The notes under the pieces are model-generated. The model searched no databases and was not told the origin of the DNA. It saw nothing but the letters and a program-made list of their open reading frames with translations. This document shows positions 52,902 to 61,875 of a stretch of 64,000 nt of DNA, piece by piece. Numbering within the stretch: position 1 is the stretch's first letter; every line of letters starts with the position of its first letter. Source of the stretch: Thermohalobaculum sp951813525 (GTDB taxonomy: Bacteria; Pseudomonadota; Alphaproteobacteria; Rhodobacterales; Rhodobacteraceae); contig CATOTJ020000002.1 of the NCBI GenBank assembly GCA_951813525.2, positions 868,001 to 932,000 on the forward strand, given 5' to 3'. The translations under genes and the position numbers were made by a program.

Positions 52902-53303
52902 ATGAGCGCCCTCGCAAAGCTAAATAACGGCTATCTGGACGCCACCCGTTCGACCGGAAACCCAAGGGATGTCGAGTATCAGCTCTTCGCCCGCGTGACC
53001 GGGCGACTGAACAAGGGCACGCAGCCAGAGACGCCATTCAATCAGCTGGTCGATGCACTGAATGAAAACCTGGGTATCTGGCGTGAAGTCGCACTGAGTG
53101 TCGCCGACCCGGACAATGAATTGCCGGCTGCCCTTCGGGCGCAGCTTTTCTATCTGTACGAATTCACCGTCGCCCAGACGCAGAAAGTCCTGCGCGGAGA
53201 GGCGAAAGCCGCAGCCCTGATCGAAGTGAACATGTCGATCATGCGCGGTTTGCGGACGAACCAGCCCGGAAAGGGACCTGATCCATGCCTGGCCTCATCC
53301 TGA
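52902..53303 (+). CDS. flaF: Flagellar biosynthesis regulator FlaF
   Basis: Small alphaproteobacterial protein needed for flagellin secretion or synthesis; in Caulobacter it acts opposite to FlbT. The 133-aa helical protein has the family pattern LNNGYLDATRSTGNPRDVEYQLFARVTGRLN and FYLYEFTVAQTQKVLRGEA. Its stop lies 19 bases inside the flbT gene, indicating coupled translation. It begins 41 bases after the flagellin terminator. Confidence 0.93.
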   Translation: MSALAKLNNGYLDATRSTGNPRDVEYQLFARVTGRLNKGTQPETPFNQLVDALNENLGIWREVALSVADPDNELPAALRAQLFYLYEFTVAQTQKVLRGEAKAAALIEVNMSIMRGLRTNQPGKGPDPCLASS

Positions 53304-53704
53304 AACTGAGAGCCCATGAGCAAATACTCGTGAACGGTGTCGTGATGCAGAATGGCGATCGGAATGCGCGCCTGATCATCAAGACACCGGATGCAAAGAT
53401 TCTGCGATTGCGCGATGCCATTCATCCCGAGGATGCGACGACACCGGTAAAACGGGTCTGTTACGTGGCTCAACTTGCTGTGGCCGGAGAGACTGATCTC
53501 GACCGGGCAGGCGCCGAACTCGCCACGGGATTGGCGCAATTATCTGATGCGTTGGCGGGCGTTCCCGGTGCCGAGCCGATCGAGGAAGCGGTGGCGATGC
53601 TGGAGCAGGAAAATTTCTATGGCGTTTTGCGGGCATTGCGCCGGCTGCTGCCGTTGGAGGAGCGATTGTTGGGTGCGCAAGATGGCCGGATGAGGCTGCA
53701 GTAA
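53285..53704 (+). CDS. flbT: Flagellin mRNA regulator FlbT
   Basis: Post-transcriptional regulator that, in Caulobacter, binds the flagellin mRNA leader and promotes its decay when hook assembly is incomplete. The 139-aa protein starts PGLILKLRAHEQILVNGVVMQNGDRNARLIIKTPDA, the diagnostic FlbT beta region, followed by a helical part with NFYGVLRALRRLLPLEE. It overlaps flaF by 19 bases and the next gene by TAATG. The structured flagellin leader at 51374-51433 is its possible target. Confidence 0.95.
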   Translation: MPGLILKLRAHEQILVNGVVMQNGDRNARLIIKTPDAKILRLRDAIHPEDATTPVKRVCYVAQLAVAGETDLDRAGAELATGLAQLSDALAGVPGAEPIEEAVAMLEQENFYGVLRALRRLLPLEERLLGAQDGRMRLQ

Positions 53705-54552
53705 TGCCTTTCGCCCCTGCGATACCGTTTACAGGGCTTGCGGGTCTGAAGTTTTTGGACCGCACCTATGATCGCCAGTTTGCGACCTTCAACAAAAGCC
53801 CGGACATCAAGCGCGAGATTGATCATTTTCGCGAAAACGCTGCAAATGTCGAAACGCTTGATGATCTGATGGGCGATCGACGCCTGTTGAGGGTCATTCT
53901 GGGCGCTTACGGATTGGACGAAGACATAAACAAGGGCGCCTTTATCCGAAAGGTGCTGGAAGAAGGTGCAGTCGATTCGGATGCGTTCGCAAATCGACTG
54001 GTGGAACCTGCTTATCGTTTAATGGCGGCAGAGCTGGGGTTTGGCGATGTCGGTGGGTTGCTTTTCAGCGAAACGATCCGCGAAGATCTGATTTCCCGGT
54101 TTTCCGAACGGCAGTTCGAACTGGGGGTCGGCGAGCAGGATCTGGATCTGCGTTTGGCCATGAATTTTCGGCGTGAAGCTCCGAACACGGTTGACGGGGT
54201 ACAGGCCGAAAACTCGGCATGGTTGAGATTACTCGGATCGGAACCGTTGCGTTCGGTTCTGCAAACCGCGCTTTCCTTGCCCGACAGCTTTGCTTTGATC
54301 GATCTGGACCAACAGGTCGAAGAGATCTCTCGTCGTGCCGATCAGTTATTCGATATCAAGTCACCGTCCGAGCTCTCGGATCCTGAAAAGATGGACAAGC
54401 TGATCGACCGGTTTTTGCTGAACGGGCAGCTTGCGGCGGGCGTTGTATCCGATACGACCCGCGGCGTTGCCGCATTGTCATTGCTGCAAAGCACGAATGC
54501 AGGGTTCGGATCCGGCGCGGCCAGCGGTTTGTTTGCATCTAACTTCGTCTAG
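53704..54552 (+). CDS. DUF1217 flagellar-cluster protein
   Basis: Protein of 282 aa, found next to flagellar genes in Rhodobacterales and assigned to DUF1217 by its pattern. It is mostly helical, with SPDIKREIDHFRENA-like repeats (NKSPDIKREIDHFRENA, LMGDRRLLRVILGAYGLDEDINKGAFIRKVLEEG), and ends in a Gly/Ser-rich tail (GFGSGAASGLFASNFV). No signal peptide is seen. The role is unknown; association with flagellar export or basal-body assembly is inferred from position. It overlaps the flbT stop (TAATG). Confidence 0.85.
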   Translation: MPFAPAIPFTGLAGLKFLDRTYDRQFATFNKSPDIKREIDHFRENAANVETLDDLMGDRRLLRVILGAYGLDEDINKGAFIRKVLEEGAVDSDAFANRLVEPAYRLMAAELGFGDVGGLLFSETIREDLISRFSERQFELGVGEQDLDLRLAMNFRREAPNTVDGVQAENSAWLRLLGSEPLRSVLQTALSLPDSFALIDLDQQVEEISRRADQLFDIKSPSELSDPEKMDKLIDRFLLNGQLAAGVVSDTTRGVAALSLLQSTNAGFGSGAASGLFASNFV

Positions 54553-54674
54553 TCGGGCGTCCCAAACGGGCCGAATGGATCCCCGGCATCATGAAACGAT
54601 TGCCAACAGGTTCCGTCGACCGGCTGTACCACACCTACGGACGGTCGATTTCTGATCGTACTATTCCCAAAATA

Positions 54675-55121
54675 TCAACTATTTGACGGAAACTCCTGCT
54701 CGATCCTGGCAAGGATTTGATCGCGGGCCTGACGATATGCGTCGAGACGTTCTGCACGGCGATCACCGAGGCCTGTGGGATCCAGAATTGGCCAATAACT
54801 GACATCGACATGATAGTCTCGCGTGAATTCCAAGGCTTGGCGCTGCGCACCCGGCGATAGCGCAACAATCCGATCATAGGCATCGATGTCTTCGCCCCAC
54901 TCTTCCATTTGGGCAAAGGATCGCGAACGATGGGCGGTGATATCGATCCCGATCTCTTCGGCGACGGCGATTGCAAAGCCATCGACTTCAAGATCGTTCC
55001 AAACACCTGCCGACTGGATAAAGACACGGGTGCCATGCAGCTTCTTCATGATGCCCTCTGCCATCGGCGAACGCACGGCGTTGTGGTCGCAGCAAAACAG
55101 AATCGATCCAGGCAATGCCAT
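54675..55121 (-). CDS. Low-molecular-weight protein tyrosine phosphatase family protein
   Basis: A 148-aa protein with the LMW-PTP/arsenate-reductase P-loop CDHNAVRS (Cx5R, Cys11-Arg17) directly after the first strand, and the general-acid Asp in WPILDPTG. The CCDHNxxRSPMAEGIM form is common in proteins annotated as arsenate reductase-like phosphatases in alphaproteobacteria; substrate not evident. It is the last gene of hisD-UPF0262-phosphatase, 43 bases after UPF0262. It converges with the DUF1217 gene. Confidence 0.88.
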   Translation of the reverse strand: MALPGSILFCCDHNAVRSPMAEGIMKKLHGTRVFIQSAGVWNDLEVDGFAIAVAEEIGIDITAHRSRSFAQMEEWGEDIDAYDRIVALSPGAQRQALEFTRDYHVDVSYWPILDPTGLGDRRAERLDAYRQARDQILARIEQEFPSNS

Positions 55122-55164
55122 GTGTGGTCAATCCGGTTTCTGGGATTGCGGCCGAGGCATCGCT

Positions 55165-55662
55165 TCAGCCCAGAAATTGAAGCGCGCATATGACGGTAAA
55201 CAGCCGTCTGGACGTGTCGCTGTCGGTTTCGATGCGTCCCGCCAGCCGGTCGCGCAAGATTTCGGCGCCTTCGTTGTGAAGCCCACGGCGCCCCATATCG
55301 ATCGCTTCGATCTTAGACGGCGGCAGACGTTTCACGGCGTCGAAGTACTGCTCGCATATCGCGAAGTAGTCCTTGATGATCCCGCGCAGTGGCGACAGCG
55401 AAAGATGAAGCTCCTGTGCTTGCTCGCCGCCTTCATTGCGAACATCCATAACCAACATCCGATCCGCCATGCCAATTCCAAGGACATAGGGCCCGCTTGC
55501 CGCATCTTGCCCGTCGCGTGGCAGCGGTTTGAAACGATTTTCCTCCATCAGGTCATAGATCGCGACGTTCAGTTCCTGCTGGATTTCAGGCGTTCGCGCG
55601 CGCGGTCGATCTTCGACAAGATTAACGGTGATCAGGCGGTCTGACGGATCGAAGTTACTCAA
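55165..55662 (-). CDS. UPF0262 family protein
   Basis: Uncharacterised alphaproteobacterial protein of 165 aa. The hallmark segment is LSLSPLRGIIKDYFAICEQYFDAVKRL followed by KIEAIDMGRRGLHNEGAEILRDRL. No catalytic motif, signal peptide or membrane helix is seen. It overlaps hisD by ATGA and precedes the phosphatase gene, a conserved neighbourhood in Rhodobacterales. Function unknown. Confidence 0.92.
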   Translation of the reverse strand: MSNFDPSDRLITVNLVEDRPRARTPEIQQELNVAIYDLMEENRFKPLPRDGQDAASGPYVLGIGMADRMLVMDVRNEGGEQAQELHLSLSPLRGIIKDYFAICEQYFDAVKRLPPSKIEAIDMGRRGLHNEGAEILRDRLAGRIETDSDTSRRLFTVICALQFLG

Positions 55663-56957
55663 TTCAATCGCTCCAATCTGCGGCTAATCGAAAGCCCATG
55701 CGCCTCGAGGCTTTCTGAATTGGCGAGGGTTGTTGCAGCCGGCCCGATTTGCTTGAGCGCAGCGGGCGGGACAGCCGAAATTGTGGTGCGTTTCAAAAAA
55801 TCGAGAACCGACAAGCCGGACGAAAAGCGGGCAGAACCGCCCGTCGGCAGGACATGGTTCGGCCCACCGACATAGTCGCCGATCGCCTCTGGCGTGGTCG
55901 CGCCAATAAATATCGCCCCTGCATGTCGAATATCACGGGAAAGAGCGTCGGCGTCAGACGTCATAATCTGAAGATGTTCTGGCGCGATGCGGTTGGCCAT
56001 CGCCGGTGCTTCCGTCAGCGAAGCGACAGTGATCACAGCGCCGTAATCTCGCCAACTGGCGGCGGCGATGGCACGGCGTTCAAGCGTTGAGAGCAGTCGA
56101 TCGACTGCTGATATAGTTGCTTGCGCAAAGTCGGAGTCATCGGTGATCAATATGGATTGCGCGCTTTCGTCATGCTCAGCTTGCGCCATCAAGTCCAAAG
56201 CGACCCACTCAGGGTCGTTTGTGCCATCGGCGATGATCAGCACCTCGGACGGTCCCGCGATCATGTCGATGCCAACATGGCCGAAGACACGCCTTTTGGC
56301 GGCGGCAACATATGCATTGCCGGGGCCGGTGATCTTGTCGACCGCGCGGATTGGGCCCGCCCCATAGGCCATGGCGGCGATCGCCTGTGCGCCGCCGATG
56401 CGAAAAACCTGATCGACGCCGCCGATCCGTGCGGCAAGCAGGACCAGCGGGTTGACCGCACCGCCCGGGGTCGGCGCACACATTATCAATCGGCCAACCC
56501 CCGCAACGCGGGCCGGGATTGCGTTCATCAGAACCGAAGACGGATAGCTGGCCAATCCGCCGGGCACGTAAAGGCCTGCGGCATCCACCGGCGTCCAACG
56601 CCACCCAAGCGTTGCCCCCGTATCGTCGGTCCATTCCGCATCTTCAGGGATCTGGCGTTCATGATAGGCGCGGATGCGTGCGGCAGCGAGTTCGAGTGCT
56701 TCGCGCTCTTGCGGCGATACCTCGGCAATTGCCGTGTCGATTTCAGGTTCGCTAAAGGCAATGGTGTCTGCGGTCAGATCGATTTTGTCGAAGCGTGCCG
56801 TAAGATCCAGCACCGGCGACAGGCCATTTTGCCGAACATCGGCGATGATATCCGCAGCGATGTGATCGACATTGTCCTCGACCGCGCGTTTCAGTGAAAG
56901 CAGCCGATCAAACGCAGATGAAAAGTCAGGGTCGTGCGTGTTTAGGAAAATGGGCAT
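55659..56957 (-). CDS. hisD: Histidinol dehydrogenase
   Basis: Performs the last two steps of histidine synthesis, oxidising histidinol to histidine with NAD. The 432-aa protein has LYVPGGLASYPSSVLMNAIPA, the family signature DMIAGPSEVLIIADGTNDPEWVALDLMAQAEHDESAQ, IAPEHLQIMTSDA with the catalytic Glu-His, and GPNHVLPTGGSARFSSGLSVLDF. Other his genes are not in the window. It overlaps UPF0262 (ATGA) and is divergent from the ornithine cyclodeaminase-like gene. Confidence 0.97.
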   Translation of the reverse strand: MPIFLNTHDPDFSSAFDRLLSLKRAVEDNVDHIAADIIADVRQNGLSPVLDLTARFDKIDLTADTIAFSEPEIDTAIAEVSPQEREALELAAARIRAYHERQIPEDAEWTDDTGATLGWRWTPVDAAGLYVPGGLASYPSSVLMNAIPARVAGVGRLIMCAPTPGGAVNPLVLLAARIGGVDQVFRIGGAQAIAAMAYGAGPIRAVDKITGPGNAYVAAAKRRVFGHVGIDMIAGPSEVLIIADGTNDPEWVALDLMAQAEHDESAQSILITDDSDFAQATISAVDRLLSTLERRAIAAASWRDYGAVITVASLTEAPAMANRIAPEHLQIMTSDADALSRDIRHAGAIFIGATTPEAIGDYVGGPNHVLPTGGSARFSSGLSVLDFLKRTTISAVPPAALKQIGPAATTLANSESLEAHGLSISRRLERLN

Positions 56958-57083
56958 TGCGGCGGCTCCCGGAGGATATTGGCGTCGTCATAGCGATGTT
57001 GACGTATGGATGGAACCACCAGAAGCCCGGCTATTGCCCATTGATGAGTGCCGTGGGAGCCTTCCGCTAAACGGGAGAGCGGC

Positions 57084-58034
57084 ATGAAGACATTGGATAC
57101 AGAAGACGTGCACGGATTGTTGCCTTACGAGGCACTGATCCCCGCCCTTATCGAACAGCATCTGGTCGATATCGATACGCGCGGTTCGGTTGTCCTGGAC
57201 CAACCGGGTGCCGATGGCGGCACGGACAATTTCTTGGCCCTTCCGGCGTGGCAGTCGGGCCGCGCCATGGGCGCAAAACTGGTCACGGTGTTCCCTGGGA
57301 ACGAGATGAATGGTTCCGGATTGCCGTCGGTACAGGCTGCCTATGTTCTGTTTGACGGAACGAACGGCCGATTGCGGGCGTTGATAGACGGCACTGCGTT
57401 GACCCTTCGCAAGACGGCGGCCGATTCGGGAATGGGTGCGTATTTTTTGGCACCAGCAGAGGCGCACTCGCTGATGATGGTCGGGGCAGGCGCGATGGCG
57501 CCGCAATTGATTATGGCGCATTTGGCGGCACGGCCGTCCATCAAAAAGGTGATGATCTGGAACCGGACGTTTGCACGGGCCGAACGGCTGGCCGAAGAAT
57601 TGATGCTGCCGGGGGTTGCTGTTCAACCCGTTGATGATCTGAGTTTCGCCCGAGACGCCGATGTCATCAGTTGCGCGACGATGGCGACCGAACCGCTGAT
57701 CAAAGGCGCATGGCTAAAGCCCGGCGCCCATCTGGATCTGGTGGGCAGTTTCAGACCAGACATGGTCGAGTGCGACATGGAGGCGTTGAAACGGGGATCT
57801 GTCTTCGTCGATTCGCGGTGGAGCGCCATCGAAGACTGCGGCGAGATCGTGCAGGCTTTCGAGAGCGGGGCACTGTCGAAGGATGACATCGTTGCCGACA
57901 ACTTCGATTTTGCACGCGGCCAACACCCGGGGCGCGACAATGCCGAGCAGATTACTGTTTTCAAGAACGGCGGTGGCGGGCATCTGGATCTGATGGTCTC
58001 GCAGATTTTGATGAACCGGGCAGAGGCGGATTAG
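57084..58034 (+). CDS. Ornithine cyclodeaminase/mu-crystallin family protein
   Basis: NAD(P)-dependent enzyme of 316 aa. It has the family nucleotide motif MMVGAGAMAPQLIMAHLA (GxGxMA), IWNRTFARAERLA, and the substrate region GSGLPSVQAAYVLFDGTNGRLRALIDGTALTLRKTAA. The family includes ornithine cyclodeaminase, ketimine reductase and delta1-pyrroline-2-carboxylate reductase; which applies cannot be told. The start at 57084 was chosen (MKTLDTEDVHGLL), after GGGAGAG. It converges with the isomerase gene. Confidence 0.9.
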   Translation: MKTLDTEDVHGLLPYEALIPALIEQHLVDIDTRGSVVLDQPGADGGTDNFLALPAWQSGRAMGAKLVTVFPGNEMNGSGLPSVQAAYVLFDGTNGRLRALIDGTALTLRKTAADSGMGAYFLAPAEAHSLMMVGAGAMAPQLIMAHLAARPSIKKVMIWNRTFARAERLAEELMLPGVAVQPVDDLSFARDADVISCATMATEPLIKGAWLKPGAHLDLVGSFRPDMVECDMEALKRGSVFVDSRWSAIEDCGEIVQAFESGALSKDDIVADNFDFARGQHPGRDNAEQITVFKNGGGGHLDLMVSQILMNRAEAD

Positions 58035-58093
58035 GGCGCCAATGACGCTGCCCAGTTTGTGATCTGTCCAAGCGCATCGGGTCGGTCAGCCGA

Positions 58094-58498
58094 TCAGTCG
58101 CCGCCCAGTCCTTTGTCCTTCAAGTGCGCATGGATGGTGTTGAACCGCTTAAGTGAAGTGGTCGGATGCAACTCATCAAGATCGAGGCTGAGAGCGAAAG
58201 GACGCTGGTTCATCCGCGGCTTGAGCCAGTCCTCAGCCGCAGCATAAAGCGCATCGGCAACGGCCAGGCGCCGATCCTCGCTGCGCCCATGGCCGACGCG
58301 AACAATCATGTGCATATAGCCGTACTCGCCGCCACCGTCCGCGATCACATAGGTTTGGCAAGGAAATGCGCGAACTCTGATGCCGCCAAGTGGAAAAGTT
58401 CCGGTTGCCAGCATTGCATCGCGCATTTGGGCGCAAAAGGATTGGATGTCGGCATCGTCGTGGATGTTCTGGGAGTATTCGATTGTCAGGTGCGGCAC
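58094..58498 (-). CDS. 5-carboxymethyl-2-hydroxymuconate isomerase-like tautomerase
   Basis: Tautomerase-superfamily protein of 134 aa. After removal of the initiator the N-terminus is PHLTIEYSQNIHDDAD, with the catalytic N-terminal Pro. The rest (FPLGGIRVRAFPCQTYVIADGGGEYGYMHMIVRVGHGRS) matches the HpcD/HpaF family of homoprotocatechuate degradation. A GTG start at 58498 after AAGGGG places that Pro second; an upstream ATG frame would bury it. The divergent gene encodes a fumarylacetoacetate-hydrolase-family enzyme (HpcE-like), but no other pathway genes are near. Confidence 0.88.
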   Translation of the reverse strand: MPHLTIEYSQNIHDDADIQSFCAQMRDAMLATGTFPLGGIRVRAFPCQTYVIADGGGEYGYMHMIVRVGHGRSEDRRLAVADALYAAAEDWLKPRMNQRPFALSLDLDELHPTTSLKRFNTIHAHLKDKGLGGD

Positions 58499-58596
58499 GG
58501 CATACCCCTTGTGTGATCGGCGATTGTTGACCGCATCGCCTCGACCATGCCAACCATGCGCCCATTCCCCGGTCAATGGACAAGCGGAGAGCGGAC

Positions 58597-59439
58597 ATGC
58601 GTCTGATAACCTTTAACAATGCCCATGTGGGTGCAACCGATGGCGATGGTGTCTGGGATTTGACCGAGCGCATCGGGGTCAACTCGATGCGGGCGTTGTT
58701 GCGTCACGGATTAGAAAAGGCGCGCGAGGCGGCGACCGGTGACGCGGATTACCGGTTTGATGAGATCTCTCTGGGACTGCCAGTGACGTCGCCCGGCAAG
58801 ATCTTGTGCGTTGGCGTGAACTATATGAACCGGAATGACGAATACAAAGACGGCTCGGAGGCGCCCGCATATCCGTCGCTGTTTATGCGCTCGCCATTGT
58901 CTTTTTCATCCCATGGCGATCCAATTTGGCGCCCGCCGGAGTCGGAGCAATTCGATTACGAAGGCGAGATCGTGCTTGTAATTGGAAAGGCCGGGCGGCG
59001 GATCCGTCAGGCTGACGCGATGGACCATGTCGCCGGGTTGACGATAATGAACGAGGGGTCGGTACGCGATTGGCTGCGCCATGCCAAGTTCAACGTCACT
59101 CAGGGCAAGAATTTCGACCGATCAGGCGGCTTGGGACCCTGGATCGAAACGGATCTTTCCGCAATTGATGTGACCGATATGACGGTGACGACACGGGTTA
59201 ATGGCGAGATCCGCCAACAGGATACCACGGCAAACATGGCGTTCCCGTTTGCGCGGATCGTTGAATACATCTCGGCTTTCACAACCCTCGAGGCAGGGGA
59301 CCTGATCGCGACCGGCACTCCAACCGGGGCAGGGGCCAGATTCGATCCACCGAAATGGCTGGTCCCAGGGGATGTCGTTGAAGTAGAGGTCGAGGGTGTC
59401 GGCACTTTGTCGAACACAGTCGAAGACGAACCGGTCTAG
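58597..59439 (+). CDS. Fumarylacetoacetate hydrolase family protein
   Basis: Enzyme of 280 aa with the FAH-fold C-terminal domain. Motifs are KILCVGVNYMNRNDEY, PSLFMRSPLSFSSHGDPIWRPP, QFDYEGEIVLVIGKAGRRI (metal-binding EGE) and GDLIATGTPTGAG. The family covers hydrolases and decarboxylases of beta-keto acid intermediates, including HpcE and ureidoglycolate lyase. The start at 58597 follows GGAGAG. It is 19 bases before the M20 peptidase-like gene and divergent from the HpcD-like isomerase. Confidence 0.92.
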   Translation: MRLITFNNAHVGATDGDGVWDLTERIGVNSMRALLRHGLEKAREAATGDADYRFDEISLGLPVTSPGKILCVGVNYMNRNDEYKDGSEAPAYPSLFMRSPLSFSSHGDPIWRPPESEQFDYEGEIVLVIGKAGRRIRQADAMDHVAGLTIMNEGSVRDWLRHAKFNVTQGKNFDRSGGLGPWIETDLSAIDVTDMTVTTRVNGEIRQQDTTANMAFPFARIVEYISAFTTLEAGDLIATGTPTGAGARFDPPKWLVPGDVVEVEVEGVGTLSNTVEDEPV

Positions 59440-59458
59440 GCCGGATAGGAGAAAAAGC

Positions 59459-60628
59459 ATGGCTGTCATCAACCGAATTTCCGATTTCCATGAAGAGGCG
59501 ACGGCCTGGCGCCGCGATTTTCATCAGCACCCCGAACTTTTGTTCGAAGTGCACCGTACCGCCGGCATAGTTGCCGACAAACTGCGGGAATTCGGGCTGG
59601 ATGAAGTCGTCGAGGGGATCGGGCAGACGGGCGTGGTCGGTGTGATCAAGGGAAAAACAAACGCTTCGGGAAAGGTTATCGGTTTGCGCGCCGATATGGA
59701 TGCATTGCCGATCCACGAAGTCCGGGACCTGCCTTACAAGTCTGAAAACGATGGGTTTATGCATGCTTGCGGCCATGATGGTCACACTGCGATGTTGTTG
59801 GCTGGCGCGAAGTATCTGGCCGAGACGCGCAATTTCGATGGGACCGCGATTGTGATCTTTCAGCCCGCCGAAGAAGGCGGCGGCGGCGGAGACGAGATGG
59901 TCAAGGACGGCATGATGGACCGCTGGGATATCCAAGAGGTTTATGGAATGCACAACGCACCAAACGTCCCGCAAGGTGCGTTTGCGTTACGGCCCGGGCC
60001 GTTGCTGGCGGCCGCCGATACTTTTCACATCAGCATCGACGGCATTGGCGGGCATGCCGCCCGGCCGCATGAATGCAACGATCCAATGATCGTTGCGGCA
60101 CAGCTGATCACTGCGTTTCAGTCAGTCGTTTCGCGCAATACAGATCCCTTGAGGTCGCTGGTTATCTCGACCTGCAAAATTCAGGGGTCCGACGCCACCA
60201 ATGTGATCCCACAAGTTGTGACAATGGGCGGTACGGTGCGGACATTGTCGGCAGAAGTCCGCGATCTGGCCGAGCAAAGACTGCGCGAGATTTGCGAACA
60301 TACCGGCAAGGCGTTCGGCGCAGATGTGACGCTGGAATATGAACGCGGTTATCCAGTGACGGTCAATCATGCTGCCCAGACCGAGTTCGCTGCCGGCGTG
60401 GCGCGCGATGTCGCGGGTGACGCGATGGTTGATGCGGGCATTGACCCGATCATGGGTGCCGAGGACTTTTCCTATATGTTGGAAGCACGGCCAGGCGCTT
60501 TCGTTTTCCTGGGGCAGGGCGATGGGCCGATCTGTCACCACCCAGAATATGATTTCAACGACGAGATTATTCCCGTCGGTGCCTCGTTCTGGGCCCGGCT
60601 GGTCGAAAAGGCGATGCCCGCGACGTAA
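59459..60628 (+). CDS. M20 family amidohydrolase (hippurate hydrolase-like)
   Basis: Zinc-dependent amidohydrolase of 389 aa. Metal-ligand motifs are HACGHDGHTAML, PAEEGGGGGDEM, MHNAPN and MGAEDFSYMLE. GLRADMDALPI is the usual first ligand region and GGHAARPHECNDPM the dimer-domain signature. Such enzymes cleave N-acyl amino acids. The start at 59459 is preceded by GGAG. It lies directly behind the FAH-family gene, so the two may act in one breakdown route; the substrate is unknown. Confidence 0.94.
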   Translation: MAVINRISDFHEEATAWRRDFHQHPELLFEVHRTAGIVADKLREFGLDEVVEGIGQTGVVGVIKGKTNASGKVIGLRADMDALPIHEVRDLPYKSENDGFMHACGHDGHTAMLLAGAKYLAETRNFDGTAIVIFQPAEEGGGGGDEMVKDGMMDRWDIQEVYGMHNAPNVPQGAFALRPGPLLAAADTFHISIDGIGGHAARPHECNDPMIVAAQLITAFQSVVSRNTDPLRSLVISTCKIQGSDATNVIPQVVTMGGTVRTLSAEVRDLAEQRLREICEHTGKAFGADVTLEYERGYPVTVNHAAQTEFAAGVARDVAGDAMVDAGIDPIMGAEDFSYMLEARPGAFVFLGQGDGPICHHPEYDFNDEIIPVGASFWARLVEKAMPAT

Positions 60629-60763
60629 CAATCGGTCCACGCCGCGGCGCGCGCCACAGCTGCGATCTATGAACGACGCGATGCGGCCAGAGGTTTCGAT
60701 CGCCACACGGCCACCGGTAAACGCCGTCACGGCAATACCTGATACGGCGGTGCGGTTGGCGAA

Positions 60764-61579
60764 TTAAGTCTGACCGGATGTCGTCGGAAGGTTCAAGGAT
60801 CGGATCATGTCGCGCAATTCCTGACGGGCGGCCACATGGCTGAGTGTCATGGTAATGGGCCCGCCCTCTTTCAGATCGAGCAGGGTCAAACCGTTCAGAA
60901 AGAGCTCGCGAAAGATCACACGCTCTGAAAACCCCGGGATCACGCGAAATCCGATGCGCCGGGACAAGTCCGCCAGAACACCGCCTACTTTGCGTTTGTT
61001 GCGACTGTCCAGCGTCGCCATACGATTGCGTAAAACGACCCAATCAAGCGGCGTGCGGCCCTCGGCAGCGCGGTGCTGACGGGCCGACCAGACCATTTCT
61101 GAATAGACGGACGGGCCAGCGACATTTCCGGTGCCCGGATCAATTCGACCAAGAAGATCAAAATCGATCAAGCTGTCATTCATAGGCGTGACGAGGGTAT
61201 CGGCAATCGCATGCGCGGCCTCGGACAGCGGGGTGACGGCGCCGGGCGTGTCGATCAGAACATAACGACAGGTTTTCGAAAGGAAGGAAACCGCGGAGGC
61301 CAAGTTTTCGCGGTCTTCGGCGGCAGCTTTGGCCCGCATCGGCGCAGTCGACGGATCAACCGCCGCTAACAGCGGCATGCGCAACGCGGTCCCCTGTCTT
61401 TCGTTGTAGGAGTTGCGATTGTCGAGATACCGAAAGAACGTCTGTTGCCGACTGTCCAAGTCTATGGCACCGACCTGATGGCCGTCGCGTGCCACGGCCA
61501 CAAAGACATGCATTGCTGTCGTCGACTTGCCCGATCCGCCCTTTTCGTTGCCGAGGACGATGACATGGGTATCAGACAT
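60764..61579 (-). CDS. mipZ: Division-plane positioning ATPase MipZ
   Basis: ParA-like ATPase that forms a gradient from the poles and inhibits FtsZ assembly away from midcell in alphaproteobacteria. The 271-aa protein has the deviant Walker A VLGNEKGGSGKST (Lys13 and Lys18), the switch DLDSRQQTFFRYLDNR, and the Walker B region YVLIDTPGAVTPLS. DWVVLRNRMATLDSRNKR is typical of MipZ. The gene is followed by a 135-base convergent gap and preceded by the rpmE terminator, so it should have its own promoter at about 61580-61602. Confidence 0.94.
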   Translation of the reverse strand: MSDTHVIVLGNEKGGSGKSTTAMHVFVAVARDGHQVGAIDLDSRQQTFFRYLDNRNSYNERQGTALRMPLLAAVDPSTAPMRAKAAAEDRENLASAVSFLSKTCRYVLIDTPGAVTPLSEAAHAIADTLVTPMNDSLIDFDLLGRIDPGTGNVAGPSVYSEMVWSARQHRAAEGRTPLDWVVLRNRMATLDSRNKRKVGGVLADLSRRIGFRVIPGFSERVIFRELFLNGLTLLDLKEGGPITMTLSHVAARQELRDMIRSLNLPTTSGQT

Positions 61580-61602
61580 GGTTGGGTGCGCACTGGCTCA
61601 GA

Positions 61603-61628
61603 CAAAAACGCGCCCGAAAGGGCGCGTT
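61603..61628 (-). terminator. Rho-independent terminator of rpmE
   Basis: A 9-bp perfect stem (AACGCGCCC / GGGCGCGTT, GAAA on the plus strand as loop) at 61607-61628 is followed, on the minus strand, by a TTT run extending the A/T-rich stem base. It lies 25 bases past the rpmE stop and before mipZ. Confidence 0.85.
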
Positions 61629-61653
61629 GAATAACGGATATTGGCGAATTCGC

Positions 61654-61875
61654 TCAGAAGCCGAAACCTTCGAATTTCTTCTTGAACTTCGAGACACGTC
61701 CGCCCGTATCGATCAGGCGGTGACCGCCCCCTGTCCATGCAGGGTGGGCGCTTGGATCGATGTCCAGCGCAAGCTGATCGCCCTCGCTGCCCCAGCAGGA
61801 CCGCATCTGCACAACAGTGCCGTCGGTCAGCTTTACATCAATGACGTGGTACTCTGGATGCGTATCGGTTTTCAT
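61654..61875 (-). CDS. rpmE: 50S ribosomal protein L31
   Basis: Ribosomal protein of 73 aa. It begins KTDTHPEYHVIDVKLTDGTVVQMRSCWG, continues LDIDPSAHPAWTGGGHRLIDTGGRVSKFKKKF, and lacks the zinc CxxC pairs, as in the alphaproteobacterial C-minus-like type (single Cys in SCWG). The HPAWTGGG motif is diagnostic. It has its own terminator and is divergent from the HAD phosphatase gene. Confidence 0.97.
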   Translation of the reverse strand: MKTDTHPEYHVIDVKLTDGTVVQMRSCWGSEGDQLALDIDPSAHPAWTGGGHRLIDTGGRVSKFKKKFEGFGF

